Assembly: GCA_038025085.1 (NCBI GenBank)
Contig: CM076153.1
Coordinates: 22,357,001 to 22,421,000, forward strand
Reading direction: 5' to 3'
DNA: 64,000 nucleotides
Source: Tetragonia tetragonoides
Taxonomy: Eukaryota > Streptophyta > Magnoliopsida > Caryophyllales > Aizoaceae
Shown: positions 1 through 13,306 of the stretch, in pieces
How the letters are laid out: every line of letters starts with the position of its first letter
How positions within the stretch are numbered: the first letter of the stretch is position 1
Program-made: the position numbers and the translations under genes
Notes under the pieces: generated by a model
Database searches by the model: none
What the model was told of the DNA's origin: nothing
The model's input: the letters and a program-made list of their open reading frames with translations, nothing else

Positions 1-187
1 AAACACATGAGCCAAGAGTTCCGTGCGATGAAGTTATTAATTAACCAGCAGCTGAAGTTTATTTGTTTATCTCACCATTTCAGAATTATACAACCGGAAA
101 TGAATTTGACGCTTTTGGACTTTGGTAAAGTATATGGCACATGCGAATAACCTTATCACCAGAATATCTATTAGGGTGGACACATAC

Positions 188-3100
188 TTGTTTTGCAGCA
201 ACAAGGTTGACATCAAGAATAGCTTTTTCTTGTGAGGCCCATTGACCAAACATTCCATGCCCTCCATTGACATCAATTGAGACTAATGCTTCAGTTTGCT
301 CAATCACCAGAGAGCCTCCATTTGGAAGAGCAACCCTGTCAACAAGTTACAATCAGTAACGGAAAATAACTTGTTTGCTTGATCTCAGAAACTAAGAACC
401 AACATATACTCCAGCTTCCTAGCTAATTGACATGAAGTGAGTGTATAATTTAACTAGCTGGAGGATAACCAAAGATAAATAAGAAAAACATTAAGTGAGT
501 GTATGAACACGGTCAGTATCAGAGTTATTCTTGGAGTCCGAGGGCCATATCAAATGCAATATCATCAACAATATGACACAAGTCTTATTTTTAACTTGAG
601 GACCAACAAGCTAATTGAAACAGATTCTATTCAAAATCATGGGTGTAGATTTCACGACAGAGAACAGGATATTTAGGACACAAATGGGAGCGTCTGCAGC
701 AAAAATCCAGCTTCCTAACGAGGACATTCATGAACTACCATGGTAAAATTGTATGTGACTCAATGATCCCCAGAGATTTTAAAGTAGAAAACCATAAAGC
801 CTGTGGGACGAAAAGTACTTATTGTTGCAATCAACTTGCAGAAACCTACATAATATTTATTTTACAGGAAAAAGAATGTCTATGGTCAATCTTTCTCCTG
901 TAATGAACTGTAGCCAGCCCTACGCTTAACAAAAGAAATTCCCATCGAAGATTTATTTTCTCGAATGAATTTTGCATATAGGACTAGTAAATGCAACAGA
1001 TATCTGGAGAGAACTTTTCTTCCTTTATTTCAGAAACCTATTCCAAAAATAGGTTGCAACTTCATAAGAAAGATCCTTCTGACAGTTCACCTGGCACATG
1101 GCATGAAAATAAGGTAACATTCCCCCATTTTGTCTGAATGACTAAAATCACCTGTTCCTTTCAAAGTGTTTTAGAATTCCGCTCTCCAGGTTCTTCCCAG
1201 ACTTTTGAAACACAACAAAGAAAGTACAAAATAAAGCAAAATGTCATTCTTCTTTGCAGCCAGATCATGGACTTTGTAAAGGCAAGATGACAGCTCTTAC
1301 CTCAATATCCTAGCTAAGAACTTGTATTAATTATAGGAAAAGATAATTACACCCTATGAGGTCAAGAAGTCTCAAATATAATCTAAATATGAATCTCCCC
1401 ATTGAAATTGAATAGCAGTGAGTGACCCCCACTTTAGCCCATACCGATGCCAAATACACACAGACAAACCCAAACGAATTCAAGTGGCTTGCCGTACGCA
1501 TTAAAAATCCTAGCTCCGCTCAAACTCAAGGCACCAGAACACTGCCAAAAAGTGCACCACCACAACAGTTTATGCTCCTAACCCTTCCCAACCAACGTAG
1601 CAAAACCTGGAAGTGCTGAATGATCGTATCAAGGCTACAAACACTCTCCTCCCACACTAAGTAGCCTGTTCCACAAAGTTCGAGCAAAGTCACAATGCAA
1701 GAACAAGTGCAAAACTGCAAACTAGTTCCACTAGCACGGTGAGACATCAAACACACACATCAGGTGACATAGCACATACGGGTGTCTTGCACCACAACAT
1801 ACAATGAGTGTTGAACCTGCCAAGTACCTAAGTCCCAGCAAAAGCAAGCAGCTTCACAGGAGCCTTAGACTTCTAAATGAAATCAGCATGAGTGAAGTGA
1901 CGGATGGACAAGACAACGAAGGAAGGAAATTCAGGAGAAGACCCCAGCGAAGTCTCCAACCTAAACCCGAGAATCATCAATTGGACCCGAAGAATGGTTT
2001 CGAGAATGCTAAGTAGAGAGGTGAGTTTCCCCATTTCCTTATCATGAGGGGCTCTCCATAAATGAACTAATAAAGGCCCTCGTAGAGTATTGCAACATCA
2101 CCAAATCCAACTCCTAGAGTCCCAAATTGTGCATTATGACCCATTGTTCATCCACCCAAACTCTGCCAAATACGCTACTTTATTAAATTCGTGTCATCAG
2201 ATCCTTTGCAAAAGTGCAAAGGCACCCTAGAAAGCAAAAAATCAGTTTCACTCTTCTTTGTAATGCATTGGAGGTAAAAGATTCTTTCAAGAGTTGAGTT
2301 ATGTGATAGGCATCTGTTTTTCACTTCTCAGTTTCTCGATCACCTCTTCCTTTGGGAATTAGATTTGCCAATTTGCAGAATCCTAAGATGTTTCCTCTTC
2401 CCAAATTTGAATTAGTAGCCAATCTCTATACGAACATAATCTGTCGAGGTTGTGGCCCTCAATAGAGGAAATATGAGAGAGATAGAAGATGACATTCACA
2501 AAAGGATGTAGCATGACTATACGGCTCCTGGCCACCTCAGTTTAGTGCTTCAATTTCCCACTTTATGAATAACTGCCAAAGCCGAAACAAAAGTGTATAG
2601 CCATCATGACCTCAGATGTGCTTTTGGTAAAGCTGAAAATGGTTGTCGAAATCTTTATCATCTCCCACTTCTCAGATTCTTTAATTAGGTATCTTATTAC
2701 CAGTCATCAAATTTTAATCTCTTATTAATGTCCAAAATCTTGATACTGTGAGATGCTTTCAAGGAGGAACAGTGCAGTTGGCATTCTCAATGTTCCTGGC
2801 CTTCCTACCTTGGACAAGAACATGCTATGTAGAATGTAATAGGGCGATGGCATTAGAGAATGTATTTCGTAGCTCTTTTTCTGACTGGGATTATCTAGGA
2901 TAGATAAGGAATTTCTTGTTTCTCCAATATATAGGATTCAAGACGGCTAAATCATACCCACAACACTGAGACTAGAAGCCATCATCATATCCCTTTGGCA
3001 GAGCTTTTCTATCAGGTGAGAATTCAAGGCAACAGGGAGGCACAGATCAATTTCGAAGTTTGTATCTCTTGTTGGGGTATAAGTGAAGTGCAGTATCCCA

Positions 3101-6100
3101 CTGTTTGGAGCACTTATTTTGTGTTCCAGGGCCTGGAAAATAAACTTCAGTGAAGCACCCGGGAAAGCCTAGGATTTCCTATTGTATTAAGACTTTCAAA
3201 TTGGCAGCATTAAAACATCATGATGTTTAAATTTGGATCTGTGCAACAAATTACAGGTTATCATCAAACGCTCTAGAATACTTCCTAAAGCATTAAAAGC
3301 AGATGAAGTATTTGTTATATTTCTATTTTATTGGAGAAAAATAATATTCAAAACATTAAAAAAGTGGGGACAGGGTGTCCTCCTGAACAAAGAATCACAA
3401 TAAACTCTCCTGCAACAGAAAACACATGAACAAAGCAGAATCAAAAAGGTTACCAAATTCCATGAACATGCCAACTAAGAACCTTCTTTCCTTATTCCAA
3501 TCATTCCTATCTCCCAAACCCTGCCTCTTTTTACCATTATAATTTATGGAAGAGGCCAATCACAAGCAGGTAAAGTTTTATCCATCACAAGATCTCAACT
3601 CCAAAAGCTTCCTGAGAAAACACCCTGCTTAATCGTTCTCTTAATTAGAGACGGCAGGTCCACACATCTCTTTTCTTCCTGAACCCAAATTCCTTTTTGG
3701 AAAGCAAGAAGGAAACAGTCTAGGGCACCCACTCTCGGCTGATGCCCAAAAGACTTTTAGCAGCATTGCTTCATATATCTGAGGAGAGTTGTCAACTTAT
3801 CTATATGAGACATCATGTACAAGTGTCACGTTTTCACTTGATTTTCTCCCTAAAGATCATTTCCTAGAATTTAGGCACTTTCTTCTGTGACAATTCTTTT
3901 CATACGCACATTTCTTTCAACCTGGAAAAACAATCTGTGATTCCTATTTTCAAGATGATGGTAATGCAGTCATGCCTTTAGAAAACAAACATCAGACTTA
4001 AACATACCAGCCCCACAGAAACTTGACTTATTTCCTCACCTTTTATTGAGAATATTGTTGATCTCTTCTTCGATATTGAATTCATCGAACAAAGGTACTT
4101 TTTTCTTATGTAGCTCAACTCTATCACATAGATCTGGAGCAATATCCTGCAGATAATTGGTAACCTGGAAAGACGCAAAAACATGACATTTTACAAGTAT
4201 AATATTACACCGAGGATCATGAATTTCATTCCTGATATATTCATCTGATAAGTTATAAACTCCAGTCTGATTAAGCTGTATCAACAGTGAAGATGTATTA
4301 AGGTTCCTGTACTCTATGGACATGTTATCAGCAGAATGCAGATTTGAAGTTCTTCAACAGTATTTCAACAAGTCTTTATTGGTTGTCCTAAAAGTAGGGA
4401 GAGGGAAATAAGTAAAACAGAGAAAGATATATATGTTCTCAACTTCTAATCTAAGAGAAACCGATTCAGAAGCATGTGATAATTAGTAATAGCTAATAAC
4501 ATTTGCACATGTTGAGACCACAACTGCCTCCACAGAAGGACAATATGCAAAAGCTCATGGCTTAATAATGCTGACATACATCACATATGATATGCCATCA
4601 ATGTAAATTTTGGCCTCTGCCCAGATGAATTTGTGAGATAGTGATCACTATTGGAAAAGTTCTTAACCCAGCCTTCCCCAGTTGAACAGAAAAAGGGAAG
4701 AGGAGGAGGAGAAGCAGCATCACATAGGAAAAATCAGGAGTAGATGCAATACCTCATGGTAGGTCCTTGGGGAGTCAACTACCATTCTCTTAACCTGCAC
4801 GGAATCAAGTTAAATGTAGAGTCAGCAATGCAACAGATGAATATCATGACAGTTGTGGCTGAGAAATCCATTATAACTAAAAACTTTCAACTTTATTAAG
4901 AAGCATATTTGACCAAAACAGAAAAGAGAACAACAAAGTTTCCTAGGAGCAGCTAACCTTCTCACTAAAGTAATCCTGTACAACAGATAGTGTTTGGCCC
5001 ATTGCCTGGTGCAAGAGAACAGGTACAGCGCCTTCAACACCTTCATCTGCAGCAAGTGCTGCAGATTTTGCATGTTCCATAATATTTCTCCAGGTTGCAA
5101 GCAGACCTTCCAAATCCTTCCGTAGCTCTTCCATAGAGTGGCCGGCAGCGACAGTTCTCATGGTTACCCCAAAACCAGGTGGCTGCAAAGACTTTGCTAT
5201 GACTCTCAATCGCGTACGTTCAACACCAGAAATTTTCTTTGACACTCCAATCATATTGCACTGAGTCATCAGTATCTAGATGCAAGTGGAAAGAAGGTAA
5301 ACAAAAGAGAATAAACAATCTGATTATCACTGATAATGAATATAAAGATACATAAAGCAGGAGAATCTTTTGCTGAATTTTTCTGGATACTCACCCAAAA
5401 TCTGCTCCTAAGCTTAGGACAGGCAGTTAATGTGGGACCTTTTCTGCCCAATCCCTCCTTCACCACTTGGACAACTATCTTGGTGCCTTTACGGACTTGA
5501 GCCCACATTTGTTCAGCACCACGAATGTTTTTGGCGTTTTTATGTCGTTTCTCATGAGATTTAACATTTACGTAATTACCACCCTCATTCAACTGATTGG
5601 AAATGCCCCTAACATTTGCACCACTTCCATTATCATTAACTACACAGCTAGTTAGATTCTTCATTTGAACTTCTTCAACATCCACACCATCTTCAGCTTC
5701 ATGATCTTCAAATTCATCTTCAAAATCAACCTCAGCATCATCATCAGAGAGTGGGACATCATCTTCGTCAAAGAATGTTTGTTCGTTCTGACCGGAATTC
5801 AAATGCTTATCAAGCACAGATGATGGAGAGCCATTTATATATTTTTCCTTTGCAGAATCAAAGGGTAGAAATATGAATGGTTCCTTGTTATGCTTAATGT
5901 CCATAAGAGAGGGTCTAGAGCTCCCTATGTTAACAAATGCTCCACCCATATGAGGAACAAGTTTCATGACGGACCCTAGATAAACACTATCACATTGGAC
6001 GTTAGTTTTGACAGGTTCCAGTAATAACTCAACAAGATTACTATCCTCTAGCACAGCTATCCTTTGCATTGTGCAGATTGAGCAGTTGATTAATATCTCA

Positions 6101-6994
6101 GTAGAAACAGAATTGTCATGAGAAAGTAGATTACTCTCTTTTCCAGAAAGCAGCTTTTCTGAAACTTGATGGCGCTGCTCTTGAAGGCCCAACACGTTTT
6201 GTTCATCTTCTGTAGGCTCACTGATGGTGGGAGCACCAGCAGCTGACACAACATTAGATTCTGAAGCTTCAAGAGATGGATATAGCAACCATGGATCCTC
6301 AATAGGGTCTTTTCTCTCAGACAATGACCAGCTTGAACTTGGGAATAAATTAACTTGATGGTACATTTTCTCACTTTCAATGAAGGAGTCAGTGCTGTAT
6401 CCGACATTATCAGAACAGTCACCTGGGAGGAATATTCTACCTTTGTTTCTATCCATCACATCATTGCAAGCATTCAAGTTTCCCGCTGCGTAATGGGAGG
6501 GCTCGTATGGCTGCAGCAGCCATGGCTCTTCAATTGGCAGAGACCTATCAGGGAAGTTTGCTCCCTCATAAGCCTCAACTGCATCTTCACTACCGAAATA
6601 GTATCCACTTTCAACAATAAGATCATCTAAAAAGGGCTTTGAATGTATGGAATCACTCTCAAAGCATTCCACAATGTCTTCTTGATCTGTCAAAGCACTG
6701 GAAGCATTAAGTGTTCAGCAGCCTACTAAAACGGCGAGTTTCATTTATGCAATTGAATTCAGACAATAATACCTCTAGGTAAAGCAGATATTGAAGGCTT
6801 AGCAGGAAGGTGCTGTTCTTGAATCAGTGATCCTCGTAGATAAGGTGTAGGCTTCTTAGTGGATAACCTTCCAATAGTAACTCCATGCTGTTTGTCAGAT
6901 ACAGGATTCGATAAAAATCCAGGTTTTGCCCTCGAGGTTGAATCACAACACGTCCATGGATGACCTCTTATGAAATAATTGTAATTACAATTTA
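188..6994 (-). CDS. RNE: Chloroplast ribonuclease E/G-like protein, partial (six internal exons)
   Basis: RNase E/G family endoribonuclease that in plants processes polycistronic plastid transcripts. Exons, in transcript order: 6994-6773, 6686-5395, 5275-4958, 4794-4753, 4164-4040 and 335-188. All have GT/AG borders and codon phases join without a break (about 715 codons). The first exon resembles the end of the starch-binding (CBM20) domain (NYNYFIRG). The second holds an acidic linker, an S1-like segment (LLEPVKTNVQCDSVYLGSV, GGAFVNIG) and QVVKEGLGRKGPTLT. Later exons carry GVERTRLRVIAKSLQPPGFG, RTVAAGHSMEEL, VDSPRTYHE and the catalytic-domain stretch EQTEALVSIDVNGGHG. Order and spacing match the Arabidopsis RNE protein as I recall it. 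The next exon (IARE...GGIIVVDFIDM in the family) is absent to the left, so the gene continues outside the window. The transit peptide and start of CBM20 were not located upstream. Identity is very secure; the exact 5' end is not known. Confidence 0.93.
336..4039 (-). other. 3.7-kb intron of RNE
   Basis: This interval separates two RNE exons that join in phase (AG|G codon for Arg), so it is one large intron. I see no intact coding region. About 1,400-2,200 differs in composition (more GC, several short frames on both strands) and may be an old degraded insertion, but no domain, LTR or terminal repeat was recognised. Confidence 0.7.
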
Positions 6995-8770
6995 CTGGAC
7001 AAAGCATCTGGTACGGCAATAATATTTCAGTTGGGCAGTAATTAAAAATTCAACAGATACAAATACTTTACAACAAATGGCACAAGATAAGAACAAGATG
7101 GAGTGAAATAGAGTTCTAATGCTCTAGTGTTGACAGACGGTGTGGAATAAGGAAACTTCAATAAAACTTCTCTAGTCACTTCTCTAAATCTGTTCATTAA
7201 GTTCCATTTGTCCCAGCCTAATTGCATTTGCTTTTGACTGAGTGATAATCGGTTTAGATTTGTAAAAAAGAAGAAAAGAAACTTGGAATTGGAAGTGGCA
7301 AGCTATTGAGAAGCTCCACCACGGGGCTTCTTTGCTCAGCATAATTAACATCAAGATCCTATCACCATGCTCCTCAAAGCATCCTCTATCTGATATTCTA
7401 CAAAGTTGAATGAGAACCAAAGTTTGTCACAGCAGTCTATCATAAGATAGATGGGATGGGATGTTTCTCAAAGCACCCACCTTGATCATTGATCAAGATT
7501 TCTACACTAAAGTCAAATTTACTTTCTCTGCCAACAGGCTCCTACTCTAATTAACAACCATTAGGTTCTATAATGTAATATTAAAGACAAGTGTAGTCAT
7601 ACATCAAGAACATGCATCTAAAGATGTTGAAATACTGAGTACTTATTGTTTGACAAGTTTTTCTTTAACATATGGTTGACCCTTATATTCTATGTAATGA
7701 CTGAAAGACCCGGTCATTCCTATATAACTGACCTAAACCATCTCAACCCGCCCCGTGACCATTAACATTAGCTCCCCCCCCCCCCCCCACCAAAAAAAAA
7801 AATAATTTAGGATACCAGAAAATAAATTATGAAAGTAGACAAATATAGAGCTTGCACATAATATCCATAATCCCATCAATGAGGTGAAATGATACTCCAA
7901 AAGGAAAAAAATATAGGACATTTTTATTATTGACATTGCATCCATTGTGGTTCAAAAATCCCTCATCAAGTTCAGCAGCTTAAGTGGGAAATACATTACC
8001 TTGGCCTCAGTTCTACACAAGGCAGCATGATCAACAGAAGGCATGCCAAGTCACAATGAAAGGAGGCTCATCAAATCACACACCAAAATGAGCTTGTCAA
8101 CCTTGCAATAGAAATACTACAGTTCAGTTAATACCTATAGCAACTTCAGGAATGCAAACTAGCACTATTTAGTAAACAAGCAGCAGAGAGTAAAAACCCA
8201 AATTCAATTCAAATGACCAAGAATTATAACAATCACAATGAAACCCACTTTAGCAAATATCCAAAATGTTTGGTTTTCATTGTTTTCATAAAGAGTCCTT
8301 CTATCAAACAGATAATGTGCAACAACCCCCCTTAATTTCAACTGCCCAAATTCGGTTCATTTACCAAATAAAAACACAAAAATTTATTTCCCCAAGTAAG
8401 TACTATTGTCAATTCAATCAAAAGAACCTTTTCGACCATGAATTAACTTCGAACATCACTCCATTAAACTCCATTGTTACAGCATCATAAAAGACATTAC
8501 AAAAAAGAGAAAAAGAAAAGGAGAAGAAGAAAGATAGAAGAAAGGAGAGGAAATACGTTTGAGAATGAGATGGGCAGCGAAGATATCAGCTTTGAGTTAG
8601 ACGGTCAGTTCCTTCTTCTCTTTGTTCCTCTGCATTCCCTTGTGACAGGACATAGATAAGGAAGTAGAAATTTCATTGTCGTAATTTACTCCTCTTTTAA
8701 AATTGTAGGATAGCTCAGAGCGTCTACTCTCTTTCCCAGGTTTTTCTTATCCCCGAATTACCAAATTGGT
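6995..8770 (-). other. RNE: 5' part of RNE: unresolved exons, 5' UTR and promoter
   Basis: The exon starting at 6994 begins inside a codon (phase 1), so at least one coding exon must lie at higher coordinates. No stretch here gave a recognisable CBM20 start or transit peptide. A possible exon ends near 8000 (GCCAAG|GTAATG on the minus strand). A short minus-strand ATG frame begins near 8676 but stops after 23 codons and looks like leader sequence. A C homopolymer (about 17) followed by A-rich DNA lies near 7,772-7,800. Confidence 0.4.
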
Positions 8771-8779
8771 TTCTAATTG

Positions 8780-8905
8780 GAACCATTTTCTCAAAAAGGG
8801 CTAGATTAGAAAGTATTACCCACATTAGACTGGGTTAGAAAATAATTTCCATGAGGGTGTCCACGTAGGCTCGGACAACAATAAAGCGCGCTAATTTTTT
8901 TCCGC
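8780..8905 (+). repeat. Left terminal inverted repeat of the MULE
   Basis: Imperfect inverted match to 13,728-13,852. Just inside it (about 8,930-9,130) are several copies of CTGTCAGCG-type and GCGACTT-type motifs in both orientations. Such subterminal motifs are typical transposase-binding candidates. Confidence 0.88.
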
Positions 8906-9539
8906 TGACAGGCACAAAGTCACTGTCCGGGAAGGCGACTTCACTCACAAACACGTTGTTGCTGACAGCGAGTTACGTTTTCTCCAGCTCTCATAGGAAA
9001 AAATGAGGAGAACTTGGCAACAAGGAAATCGCTGTCAGCAAAAGCGTTTTATCAGAAATCGCTGTCAGCGACAGCGTTTTACCTTTATTCTCGTTGTCGC
9101 TGATAACGACTTCACCTTAGACGCTATCGCGGTTAGCGGATTAAACGCATGAAACTCGTTATTGTCAAGAGCGACTTTCTGAGTCCCAGAAACCTACACA
9201 AGCTTCTGTAGTACATTCCACAACAGGCTATTTCTCATGTTCCTTCTCATGTTCCTGTTATTCTACAGCCTCATTATGGGCAATTCACATACTAGCATTC
9301 CACAGGTGTGATAAAGAAAAAAAAAGCAATCCACAGAAAGCCAAAAACATAGTTCGGAATCCAATCAGCAACGGCACAACGTACATTGACTCCAAAATAC
9401 AATTTCCACTAGTTAATTCATAAGACGTCAAATACATCAAGTACAAATGTACAATACATGTCCAAAAACCACAGTTCACTAACACAACACTTTCATTACA
9501 ACACAATCACATGGAGAGACTGTAAAAGACTAGGCTCGG

Positions 9540-11361
9540 GATCACATTGTCTTCAACAAATGATCTCCATCTTCTTTTGTACTTGAAGATTCCTCAACTA
9601 TTGTGGACAATGCTCCTGTGGAGGTTGTAGTTACATTTGCGGCTATAGGTCTAGATCTAGGGCGGCGATTGTAGGAATAATGGGAGAGGTCATAGTAAAG
9701 GGACAAGGAGGCGGAAGTGAAGGAGATGTTGAACAAGCTATGTCAAGTGATGGTGAAGGTGTAAAAGGTAGTGGAAGTGGAGTGGACGGGGTCGGTGTTG
9801 ATGATGCAAAGGGTGGAGATAGAGAGGAAGGGTTAGGTGCTGGTGTCGATGATGATGTAGAGGGTGGCGGGGCTGGAGGCGGAGGGGGAGGCATAAGGGG
9901 AGAAGTAGGACGGTCAAGAAGCCGTGTCAATCCAACTTTGTCTAAGCACACCACAAATGATCCAAGTACTCTATCGATGGCCGATCTAGCCTCTGGTGGA
10001 CATAATGGACTAATATGATCAAGCGTGCCATGAGTGGAGGCCAAACATCGACTCTACAAAAAGACACTAATATCAAATTCAAATAATATTTTGGGAGAAA
10101 TAAAACAGAACGAATTGATAATACTTACAAGCAACTGGATGTGTGAGGTAATAGGCTGATAATCAGTGGAAGGTCGTCGAGCGGGCGAAGTAATGAAGAG
10201 TCGAGTGATCTGTCGATACCACAACATTTAAGGATCAGAAGGCGACATCGGTCCAGTAATGGGACTACCCTCAACTACTCGCTCCAAGCGTCTATCCCAA
10301 TGAGTCGTATATTGCTGATGCTTCTTGGACCAATCCTCCTTGGCCTTCCCGTGTTTCTCAATTCAATGTAAAGCTGTATCAGTCACGCAACTCGAAGGGA
10401 CCGGTTGCTGGAAACCAAACTGACGCATAGCACGATCCGGAAAATGCCACTCAATTATGTAAAAGCATATCAATGGTGCAATAATACGCCACTCAAGTGG
10501 ATGCTCTCGTCACACATCCGGTAGTGACCGCATCACAGACTCTGTATAAGGCTCCCAAGTAAACTAAACACAACATGAAAAAGATTTCAATATAACATAG
10601 TCGTTCAAAAACTCTTATAGACAAAACCAATTTAGCCCATAGTGTATACATAAAGAAGTTACCTGATGATCTCGTTGGTGGTCCAACGCATCCCTATAGT
10701 AAGTTAGACCGCTCTTTCCATCAGTGCGTGAAAGTGCAACTCGAAGCCATCTTAGAAAGACAAGCAAATGTCATTACACATAATGAATAATGTCATAACA
10801 CTTATAAACATGAACATACCTGCATCTTAAGGGATCACGGCTATAGTGATGCTGATTCCCAAGCAATGGAGAAGGTTGTGGATCCGCGGGCCCATCTTCT
10901 AGGGGCTGAACTCGAGGGGCGCCAATAACAGGCCTACCGATATGAATGCGCTCCCATGACCACAACTGAAGGAGTATAAGGGGACCACCAATATCCGAAG
11001 TGCCTTTTTGGGATGCACGACATAGGTGGCGGTATAAGAAGGCAAGTGATGCACTACCCCAACTATACTCGTGAACTCTCTCCAAATCACTAAGTAAAGG
11101 CAAGTATATGAGAGAAACTGAGTTACCGCTCTTGTCAGCAAAGAGAACATCCCCCATCAAAGTGACCAAGTATGCCCTAGCATAGCACTGAACTGTGGCA
11201 TCATTTGCATCAGGTGGAAGATGAGCAAACTGCTCCCTAAGCCATGTAATACTCAATGATGATGCAGAAAGTGCAGTTCCAGAAGGCCTAACCCCTAAGT
11301 CACGCTCTACCAACTCCGACCAAATGTAATCAGATCTACCCGTTACTGCACTTCCATGCAC
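9540..11361 (-). pseudogene. Plant mobile domain (PMD/MAIN-like) protein, degenerate
   Basis: The frame from 11,361 reads TGRSDYIWSELVERDLGVRP, then WLREQFAHLPPDA, YARAYLVTLMGDVLF, YLPLLSDLERVHEYSWGSA and LLLQLWSWERI. These are hallmarks of the plant aminotransferase-like mobile domain found in MAIN/MAIL1 and in transposon-encoded relatives. Further exons follow: about 10,752-10,662 (GWLRVALSR...YRDALDHQRDHQ), then about 10,563-10,128 (FTWEPYTESV, PLICFYIIEWHFPDRAMRQFG, WDRRLERVVEG, MLWYRQITR), and a proline-rich C-terminal exon (10,044-9,640). The middle exon has three in-frame stops (after LPDV, after TALH, after PSDP), so it is a pseudogene. The N-terminal part of the domain is absent; it begins at the junction with the transposase fragment. 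Confidence 0.85.
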
Positions 11362-12753
11362 TCGTAGCCTCCCTCTACAATGCCAAAAGCGAGGGGAAAG
11401 AGTTGATTGTTACCATCACAGCCCATTGCAATGAGTAGTGTCCCCTTGTATTTGTCATATAAATGGGTCCCATCAATGGTTATGAGGGGACGACAATGCT
11501 TGAACCCCTCAATCGATGGCCCAAAAGCCCAAAAAACACGTTTGAATACTTGATAAGAAGAGCCTCCATTGTCTTCATTAGCAAAATGCACAATTGTACC
11601 GGGGTTTGCATCCTTCATAGCTTGCATGAACTCAGGGAGAATCTCATATGATCTTTCCCAATTACCAAAGAGATCCGCAATGGCTCGTTGTTTTGCCAAC
11701 CATGCCTTCTTGTAAGAGATGGTATATTTAAATTTATCCCTAATCACCTCAATTATGACACACTTTGAGAGATAAGTCTTTCCGCACAAGCTCTCTTATA
11801 TGGTGAATAACGAACTCGGAACCCAATAGATCATGGTCTTTAGGAACCTCATCACTAACACATGAGGATGAATGCGGGCCATTGTAGCTGATAATGGTGA
11901 TGACTCGTGAATATGAGGGATTCTTTACACGTGCATGGAGCCTCCAACTACATGGTGGACCTCTCTTGCACACAAGTGTCACAACAGTATCTTTGCATTG
12001 TTGGACTTTGAAAGACTGATTTCTCCTAATGGAATACAGCTTAACATCATCCTTCAACGCCTCCTTGTTAGAAAATTTCAATCCCTTAAAAAGCTCTCCT
12101 AGGAAACATCTCTCACCACTCCAACTCCGCCAAGAATCAACAAAGGATTGATCAATATTGTCAATTCGATCAAACTTCGGCACCGGAGTTGTTCCACCAA
12201 CATCCTCCAACTCCTCATCTTCAAATTCATCTATGTTTTCATCTTCTTCAAATACTTCATCGATGATCACAAGCTCATCCTCGAAATCCCCGGTGTTAAT
12301 GGACACATGAGCTCCTCCATTCTCCATCGAAAGAAATTGAACTTCACGATGAGCCATTTCATCCGTTTGCATATGACCACCTCGATGGGGTGAAGGCAAA
12401 GGAGAGCTCATGCGATCAAAAAAGTATTGATCATCCATAAACATCCTGTGTAAGGGGTCGCTAGAATGAGTTTGTGTGACTTTAGAAGCTAAAGACTCCC
12501 GTTGAGTGGGAATAGATTGTGGAGTTTGATGATTTGTAGATGCATTTGGCACCACTTCAACATACAAAACCATTGACTGAGCCGATGAGTGTCGTACTGC
12601 CGCCCATAAAGCTTTCAATGTGTTATTGTCAGAAAGTGGCATCACAGTGAATGATCCAATTGTCGGGTATTTCATCTTCAACTTTAACTTCATATTTTGT
12701 GGATCAACCCCAATCATTGTATTAATCATTGCAACCAAGTCTCTAATGCTCAT
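11343..12753 (-). pseudogene. MULE transposase, 3'-truncated
   Basis: The first frame (12,753-11,749, 334 aa) has an N-terminal PB1-like segment. An acidic stretch follows, then the MuDR-type DNA-binding region (KLYSIRRNQSFKVQQCKDTV, CKRGPPCSWRLHAR, HSSSCVSDEVPKDH). A second, overlapping frame (11,789-11,343) gives the start of the catalytic domain: ISYKKAWLAKQRAIADLFG, FWAFGPSIEGFKHCRPLI and IDGTHLYDKYKGTLLIAMGCDGN. The Asp of IDGTH is the first catalytic acid. The frame change near 11,770 and the stop just after FGIVEGG remove everything downstream, including the other catalytic acids and the zinc/SWIM region. The protein therefore cannot transpose the element. Confidence 0.85.
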
Positions 12754-13197
12754 CCTACTACTTGCCAGAATAACATTACTCTATCCACCTCAATAAAAAA
12801 TATCTCCATTTCCTTCCACAATCTCCCCACCCCAATTACAAATCAATGGGAAATCTGAATACTCTATCTTCTATAAATCACATTCAAACAATCAATGTCA
12901 TAAATAATGCAATATATTGATATAGGTCTAGTTAGAATGATGCATGAAAAAATAAACAAAATTTATATGATAAAATATTAGAATTAAAACCTAAAAATCC
13001 AATATATTGAAACAATCAACATCATAAACAATGGCAGTAAAAAATTCACACAAAAAAATTAGAATGAATAAACAAACAGAATTATACCACAAGTTTATTC
13101 TACCAAATAATTAAGTCTGATTCGGGGTAATTTTTTTCTTAACCATTTACAGTTGAGTTTAGGCTATCAATTTGTCATGAACTATAAGCAAAAAATA

Positions 13198-13306
13198 CCA
13201 AAATTAGGGTTTAATTCGAAACAACAATTGCCAAAATTAGGGTTTAATTCAAAACAACAATTATCAAAATTAGGGTTTAATTCGAAACAACCATTACCAA
13301 AATTGT
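13198..13306 (+). repeat. 33-bp tandem repeat, about 3.3 copies
   Basis: Unit beginning CCAAAATTAGGGTTTAATTC repeats at 13198, 13231, 13264 and (partial) 13297 with exact 33-bp spacing. It lies inside the MULE near its right end. The TTAGGG core resembles telomere sequence only by chance, as the period is wrong. Confidence 0.85.

Noticed and set aside
1422..2016. Short plus- and minus-strand frames inside the large RNE intron
   Set aside because: No domain or splice support; they lie wholly within an intron whose flanking exons join in phase.
6687..6693. Translation start of RNE at the beginning of the large exon
   Set aside because: There is no ATG; the apparent start is TTG within the splice acceptor (TTTGACAG). 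The in-phase upstream exon at 6994-6773 shows this is internal.
9680..10018. Gly/Asp-rich plus-strand frame
   Set aside because: Antisense shadow of the proline-rich C-terminal exon of the PMD gene, which has clear family similarity on the minus strand.
13198..13306. Interstitial telomeric repeat
   Set aside because: The period is 33 bp, not 7 bp; only an isolated TTAGGGTTT core recurs.
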